Of a DNA stretch of 12,500 bases, positions 8,387 to 12,500 are shown piece by piece (within the stretch, counting starts at the first letter, position 1; each line of letters opens with the position of its first letter). Under the pieces are notes generated by a model, which saw nothing but the letters and a program-made list of their open reading frames with translations, was not told where the DNA came from and did no database searches. The stretch is from Glandiceps talaboti. Lineage: Eukaryota > Hemichordata > Enteropneusta > Spengelidae. Made by a program: the position numbers and the translations under genes. The stretch is from the NCBI RefSeq assembly GCF_964340395.1, contig NC_135554.1:16508092-16520591 (forward strand). The letters are read 5' to 3'.

Positions 8387-9194
8387 CCCAGTATTAACTC
8401 ACTGCATTGACTGCATGGACAGAATTCTCACGGTTTTGATCATCTTGTACACGTGACTGAAACAACAGTAAAGTTAGCTATCTGCCTACTTTGAAATTTT
8501 ACAGACACTCTGTCTTCCGGTTCTCACTTTTAACCCCCCTCCCCTCATTATACTTGAAAACGTATATCAAATATATTCCGTGAGACCGTTTTCGAATTTG
8601 ATAACTTTTTAAGTCAAATTTTGAAATGAAGTGATAGAAAATGTTATACTAAAACAAAATTTAGATGTGCTGAAAAGAAACAGAAACAAGAGACTCCTTG
8701 TCAGCATATAAACAGCGGGTAATTAACACCGTTATCCCTAGGTTGCAATTATAGTCCAGTCTAACAGTTTAAGGAGTAAAAGTTATCGAAAAACAAGAGA
8801 TTTTTTGAAAAATATTTTTTGTGGGAAAGCGTTCTGGCCCAGGTCGTCAACTTCAAGAAACTCGGGTGCTTACAATATCGTCATTTTCAAAATTTGCGTA
8901 ATATCTGACCAAATTGACTGAATATATACAATTACACTGTCGTCTATACCAATAATTCGATTTGTTGCTGGATAAAAGACGTGAATGTTTTCTGTTGACA
9001 CAGACTTGGAACAAACACTTTTCAACTTGTTAAGCAGCTGATACAACGGATTTGTACAGATGAGCTCGACAACTATGTTTGTGAAAGTGATACACCTTTT
9101 CACATTGTACAACATTCGTCATGTCCGGATAGTTACGTCATCAACCAATCGCGCTATGTACACCAAAGGTAGCCTCAGGTTACATACTTTCAGA
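8387..9194. other. Unassigned stretch
   Basis: No gene, RNA or large repeat is visible. The 81-codon minus-strand frame (8870-9115) and the 69-codon plus-strand frame (9060-9269) overlap and lack motifs. Two ATF-like TTACGTCAT words occur in the window, here at about 9133 and near position 14. Confidence 0.35.
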
Positions 9195-9327
9195 TCTGAG
9201 ACCAGACCGACCCATCCGTATTTCCTATACAACAACGTTTTTAAACTGACTAATCCGTACTCCCGATAAAAAGTAGGTCTCAGAGACCGCTACTAGACCG
9301 ACCAATCCCCATTCCAGGTCCAACGTT
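9195..9327. repeat. Imperfect direct duplication with a period of about 85-91 bases
   Basis: Copy A (9195-9239) and copy B (about 9279-9327) share in order GAGACC, AGACCGACC, ATCC, TTCC and AACGTT. The offset grows from 85 to 91 and falls back to 88, so small gaps separate the copies. A third partial word, GACTAATCCGTACTCCC (9248-9264), lies between. Copy B starts in a hairpin: AGTAGGTCT (9272-9280) pairs with AGACC-GC-TACT (9284-9294) with a two-base bulge. It may be an old tandem repeat or part of a decayed interspersed repeat. No protein is implied. Confidence 0.5.
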
Positions 9328-10359
9328 AGATGTCGCAAGTCACTTTTCAACGTTTAACTTTTTATTTCCTATTTTTGAATGTTGCACTGATTTCTAAGGC
9401 TGGTAAAGAAACGGGTTTAAAAGGTCAGCCGTTTTTTAGCTAGCTCCTCTCTCTCAAAAAATATCATCTTAAAGGACCAAGAATCCGTTTCTGATATCCA
9501 AGTCACTATTAACACTTTATATTTCGTTGCCATAGTATATAGAATGGCCCAACAGCATTGGGGATGTATTGACTCCTCACACATAACGGTACATAATCTG
9601 AGGGCGATATTTGATGTGGTTCTTTCTAAAAACGACACTTTCCACTTATAAATCAATACATTTAACACCATTGTACACACAGTGCTAATTAGGTTATTTC
9701 TTCAAACACACCAAGGTTTTATTGATTTTTGTTTTAACCACACCATTTGTTCTCTTAATCGACTGCTTACAGCTTCAAGTTCCGCCATTGTTATCGCATG
9801 GTTGATTCGATTAGCCCGGCCACCACACCAAACCAAGACACAAACCAAATATGGCACAGTCGTCGATGAAATCCAGCCCTAATTGTCACACAAACCTAGA
9901 CTGACGCTATTTAAAAAAAAAGTAAATCAGTAAATGTGAGATTCCAAGTCAAAATCGTTCTCTTAAAGGATAGGCCCTACTTTCAACGCACCGTTGCAAA
10001 TCGTTATGGAACTATACGAAATAAAAATGACCCTCGGCCAAGTATATGCTATTATACGTTCTCCCACCAATTCAATCAGTTGAGTTAATAGCGCATTAAT
10101 GACATGTGACAAGACAAGCTTTCTTAAAACAAGACAAATTTTTATTTGACAGCAACAATTAACTGCGCATTACATCAGAAACTTTGATATACATCGCACA
10201 GCTGCAATCTTTGAATTTGTTTTACTATTTGTGACATGGTTTTGAGCAGTTGATTATTGGTCATTTTTATTCACAGGGTTAAAAGTTCAAACCGCTCATA
10301 GAATTGTAAATTGTCATAGGAGAATGGTTGTCATATATCTCCAGAGAAAGATTGGCGAA
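9328..10359. other. Unassigned AT-rich stretch
   Basis: An 87-codon minus-strand frame (9417-9680) and a 66-codon plus-strand frame (9682-9882) show no domain or motif. A run of nine A lies near 9912. Nothing else is recognisable. Confidence 0.4.
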
Positions 10360-10371
10360 GGGGGGGGGGGG
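10360..10371 (+). repeat. Run of twelve G
   Basis: An uninterrupted G12 homopolymer in otherwise AT-rich DNA. It is long enough to fold as an intermolecular or slipped G-quadruplex and is prone to sequencing and assembly error. Confidence 0.95.
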
Positions 10372-10453
10372 TTGTGACCAACCTAACTGTGCCAGTATAA
10401 CACATTCGAAGTGTTTCATCACTCACGAAGGGGCGGAATGAGTAGTGTTATCT

Positions 10454-10455
<2 letters not shown>

Positions 10456-10512
<57 letters not shown>

Positions 10513-10527
10513 TCTCTCTCTCTCTCT

Positions 10528-10619
<92 letters not shown>
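10456..10619 (+). repeat. 164-base (CT)n polypyrimidine tract
   Basis: (CT) units from 10456 are broken by one A (10507) and by a run of ten C (10528-10537), then run pure as (TC)41 to 10619. One strand is all pyrimidine except the A. Mirror symmetry gives the potential for triplex (H-DNA). Frames through it (poly-SL on plus, poly-RE on minus) have no stops because of the unit and are not genes. Confidence 0.98.
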
Positions 10620-10623
<4 letters not shown>

Positions 10624-11415
10624 TTCGGACGACACCCTACTCCAAAGTACACAGTTTATATATACTTAATCGGCAATCGGCAAAATCGTCGTTCACATTT
10701 TCATTACCAACTTTTCCCACCTAAAACGATTTGAATGAAAATACTTATTTTTTAGACAGTTCATTAGTTTCTATTAGATTTGAATTTAACAAATATTGCT
10801 AATAAATAATCTCGTTTCCCAATGTTCATCAATATAGTCTCCACATTTCAGTCGGTCGCAGCTCAGGATTCAGTCACGAATGTGAAAGACTCGACTCCAC
10901 CAGTACAAGTGATTGCAAGTTTGATTTACACAATGGCGTGTTAGCATGAAGGGATGAAGGTATTGAATGGTAGCTAATTATTTAGACGATACGTAGTTTG
11001 CCATAGCGGAGGCCTACTGCCTTATCATGTATCAAAGCACTTACCAGGTGTCTTGGCCAGATGCAACCTTGTTTCGACCATACTTAACGCCGACGCCTAT
11101 CAAGACAGCTATTAAGTCCAACTGTTACTGTGAATTAAACTGACTCTACTCAAGAAGTTCTACACATGTACACATATTTGAAACTTGAAATAAAAAAAAC
11201 CGGCATATACGAAATCAAAATGTACATTAACGGTCCTACGGAGACGACAAATGCTAGTAAGTAGACAAATACTGTAAAATAGTATAAGTCCATGATGATT
11301 CTCAAAGTCTTCCAATTGTTGATGTTGGCCGTCTGCAAACATTCGATGTGGAATGGTATTTCTCAGAATGTTGTCTTTCAAGTAAAAACGAAACTCCACA
11401 CTAATTTGCGATCTA

Positions 11416-11417
<2 letters not shown>
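10620..11417. other. Unassigned, with one donor-ended open frame
   Basis: On plus, codons from about 11133 are open to a strong donor GCTA|GTAAGTAG (GT at 11257). The product includes YLKLEIKKTGIYEIKMYING. A branch-like CTGAC and an acceptor CTCAAG lie at about 11138-11154, but the pyrimidine tract is short. Minus frames overlap it. It is not separable from chance. Confidence 0.25.

Positions 11418-11467
<50 letters not shown>
11418..11467. repeat. (GT)25 microsatellite
   Basis: Fifty bases of uninterrupted GT. Alternating purine-pyrimidine of this length can adopt Z-DNA. The minus-strand 106-codon frame that begins with poly-TH runs through it and continues into DNA with no recognisable domain. 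Confidence 0.97.
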
Positions 11468-11470
<3 letters not shown>

Positions 11471-12076
11471 ATGCAACCAATAATCCGGATGTTATACCTA
11501 ATACGCAAATAACATTTAAGTCCAGGAAAGAAAGTGCTATGAGTCAAGACCTCCTTAATTCTAATTTTACCGAATGAAGATCTCACTTTCGTATCAAAGT
11601 GCCTCTAGGCTTGTACAGAATGTCAAGTAAGTTTGCACGCTGTCCCATCTTCCCTAAATATTATGTTTCGTCTTATGCGTTGTCTATGTAGTTCTAATGT
11701 CTCTTGGATTCCCTTGAGTCAATACATTGATCGTCACAGTGCAGGCCTCAGGGCGACTTCCACGTCGGCCAATTTCACAAGACGACTTAATTACTGAACA
11801 TTTTATTGTCATTATGCGAAAGCGTATCTAACTTGTGCATCGTATCGTGCTTCCCGCCCGGGGCTATTTTCTATATAGTCGGCATCATAACTAGCTTGTT
11901 GTGGGCAAAGTTTGTGGGCTTGAAAAGCACCCACTTAAGTGAAGTAGCAATGGTAGGGCATTGGTGAACAATTTATTGTGGACGCCGTAGTCTCGAATTC
12001 ATTTCTCTTGACACCACAATTCGCTCTTTCCTTAATTGAAGTTTCTCTTTTTTCTCCATACATTTTTATTTTTCAG
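11468..12076. other. Unassigned stretch, ends in a strong pyrimidine tract
   Basis: It contains the 10-base palindrome CACTTAAGTG (11932-11941), two opposed NK2-type TTAAGTG sites, at chance frequency for a palindrome. A 48-codon minus-strand frame at about 11691-11834 has no motif. From 12040 to 12076 the plus strand is dominated by T and C and ends TTTTTCAG. Confidence 0.35.
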
Positions 12077-12190
12077 TCTCTTCACAATTACACTTTCACT
12101 ACCCCAATAATGATCAAATCGGCTTCACCTTTACTGAATAAATGTTATGAGCGACAAGATGTGTCGATAGAAATTAAGTTAAACAGATAG
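12077..12190 (+). CDS. Candidate terminal exon after a strong acceptor
   Basis: The acceptor is the best in the window: a long T/C tract (about 12040-12074) and TTTTTCAG at 12069-12076. From 12077 a frame is open for 37 codons to TAG at 12188-12190. It begins SLHNYTFTTPIMIKSASP and ends DVSIEIKLNR. I recognise no domain. The frame continues upstream through the pyrimidine tract to an ATG at 11978, but that part is rich in F, S and L, as any pyrimidine tract would be. No poly(A) signal follows within the window. A real last exon, a non-coding exon or a chance acceptor are all possible. Confidence 0.22.
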   Translation, partial: SLHNYTFTTPIMIKSASPLLNKCYERQDVSIEIKLNR

Positions 12191-12500
12191 CGATTTAAAC
12201 AAATCTGTGAATGGCGGAAACGGGGGACCCATTGTAAGGATACTTTAAGGTATGTTCCAATTTAGTTAAGTGAGCCAGGCTAATACGGTAAAACGCATTA
12301 AATAACTTTTCAAGTGACCAAGTCGAGCACAAAGTTTCTTTTAAAAGCTTTTAGTCGGAAAGGAAGGGTATGTATGGTGTTCGCTTAGGAAGCATTTTCG
12401 GGTGACAAAATATGCCAAAGTTACATACATGATTTCACAATCACAAATAACGATCACGGCTGGGGCTATGGAGATTGGATAAATTCATGCATCGTGTTCA
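12191..12500. other. Unassigned stretch to the window end
   Basis: I see no gene, RNA or repeat here. There is no AATAAA on the plus strand that would close the candidate exon before it. Confidence 0.4.

Noticed and set aside
8730-8745. GTTATCCCTAGG, similar to the conserved end of mitochondrial 16S rRNA and to part of an I-SceI site
   Set aside because: The match is only about 12 bases; flanks do not follow the rRNA and the homing site is incomplete. Treated as coincidence.
10411-10734. 107-codon plus frame and overlapping minus frame rich in SL and RE
   Set aside because: Pure translation of the CT tract. The flanking codons are short and show no motif.
1-12500. CRISPR array, bacterial operon, phage or integron
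   Set aside because: There are no spaced repeats with unique spacers, no ribosome-site-led gene series and no integrase. The repeats are contiguous microsatellites typical of animal DNA.

Overview
The window looks like non-coding eukaryotic DNA, most likely from a marine invertebrate animal (mollusc, annelid, hemichordate or lancelet type). I cannot fix the species. The reasons are an AT-rich background, no bacterial-style gene packing or operons, many long perfect microsatellites (TCTG, TAGA, TG/TTTG/TTCG/TTCA, CT and GT tracts), and a decayed Penelope-like retroelement. Every reading frame of 60 to 107 codons is either made of microsatellite translation or falls within what chance gives in AT-rich DNA. 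No complete gene can be supported. The stretch is best read as intergenic or intronic.

Layout: 1-412 is low-information DNA with a reading frame open to the left edge on the minus strand. 413-502 is a TCTG microsatellite. 793-957 is a GC-rich, coding-like patch whose strand is unclear, running into a 940-1087 inverted-repeat element of MITE type. 1088-2432 holds nothing I can name. 2433-2530 is a TAGA microsatellite. 3265-3650 is a degraded reverse-transcriptase fragment of a Penelope-like element on the plus strand, recognised from several conserved blocks in order. 4343-4407 is a small minus-strand exon candidate with good splice signals on both sides. 5181-5190 is a perfect C/EBP-type palindrome. 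5490-5650 is a layered compound microsatellite whose repeat units change in a nested order. 5803-6010 carries two TATA-like boxes. 6309-6347 is a second minus-strand segment with textbook splice sites but stops in all frames. 6348-9190 is mostly unassigned.

9195-9327 is an internally duplicated block with a small hairpin. 10360-10619 combines a 12-G run and a 164-base polypyrimidine tract. 11418-11467 is a (GT)25 tract. 12077-12190 follows a very strong splice acceptor and ends in a stop.

No genes can be shown to work together. If the exon candidates are real, the minus-strand ones (4343-4407, 6309-6347) and the plus-strand one (12077-12190) belong to different transcripts. The clearest result is the Penelope-like fossil. 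The most distinctive repeat is the nested tetranucleotide array. I found no convincing previously undescribed system.
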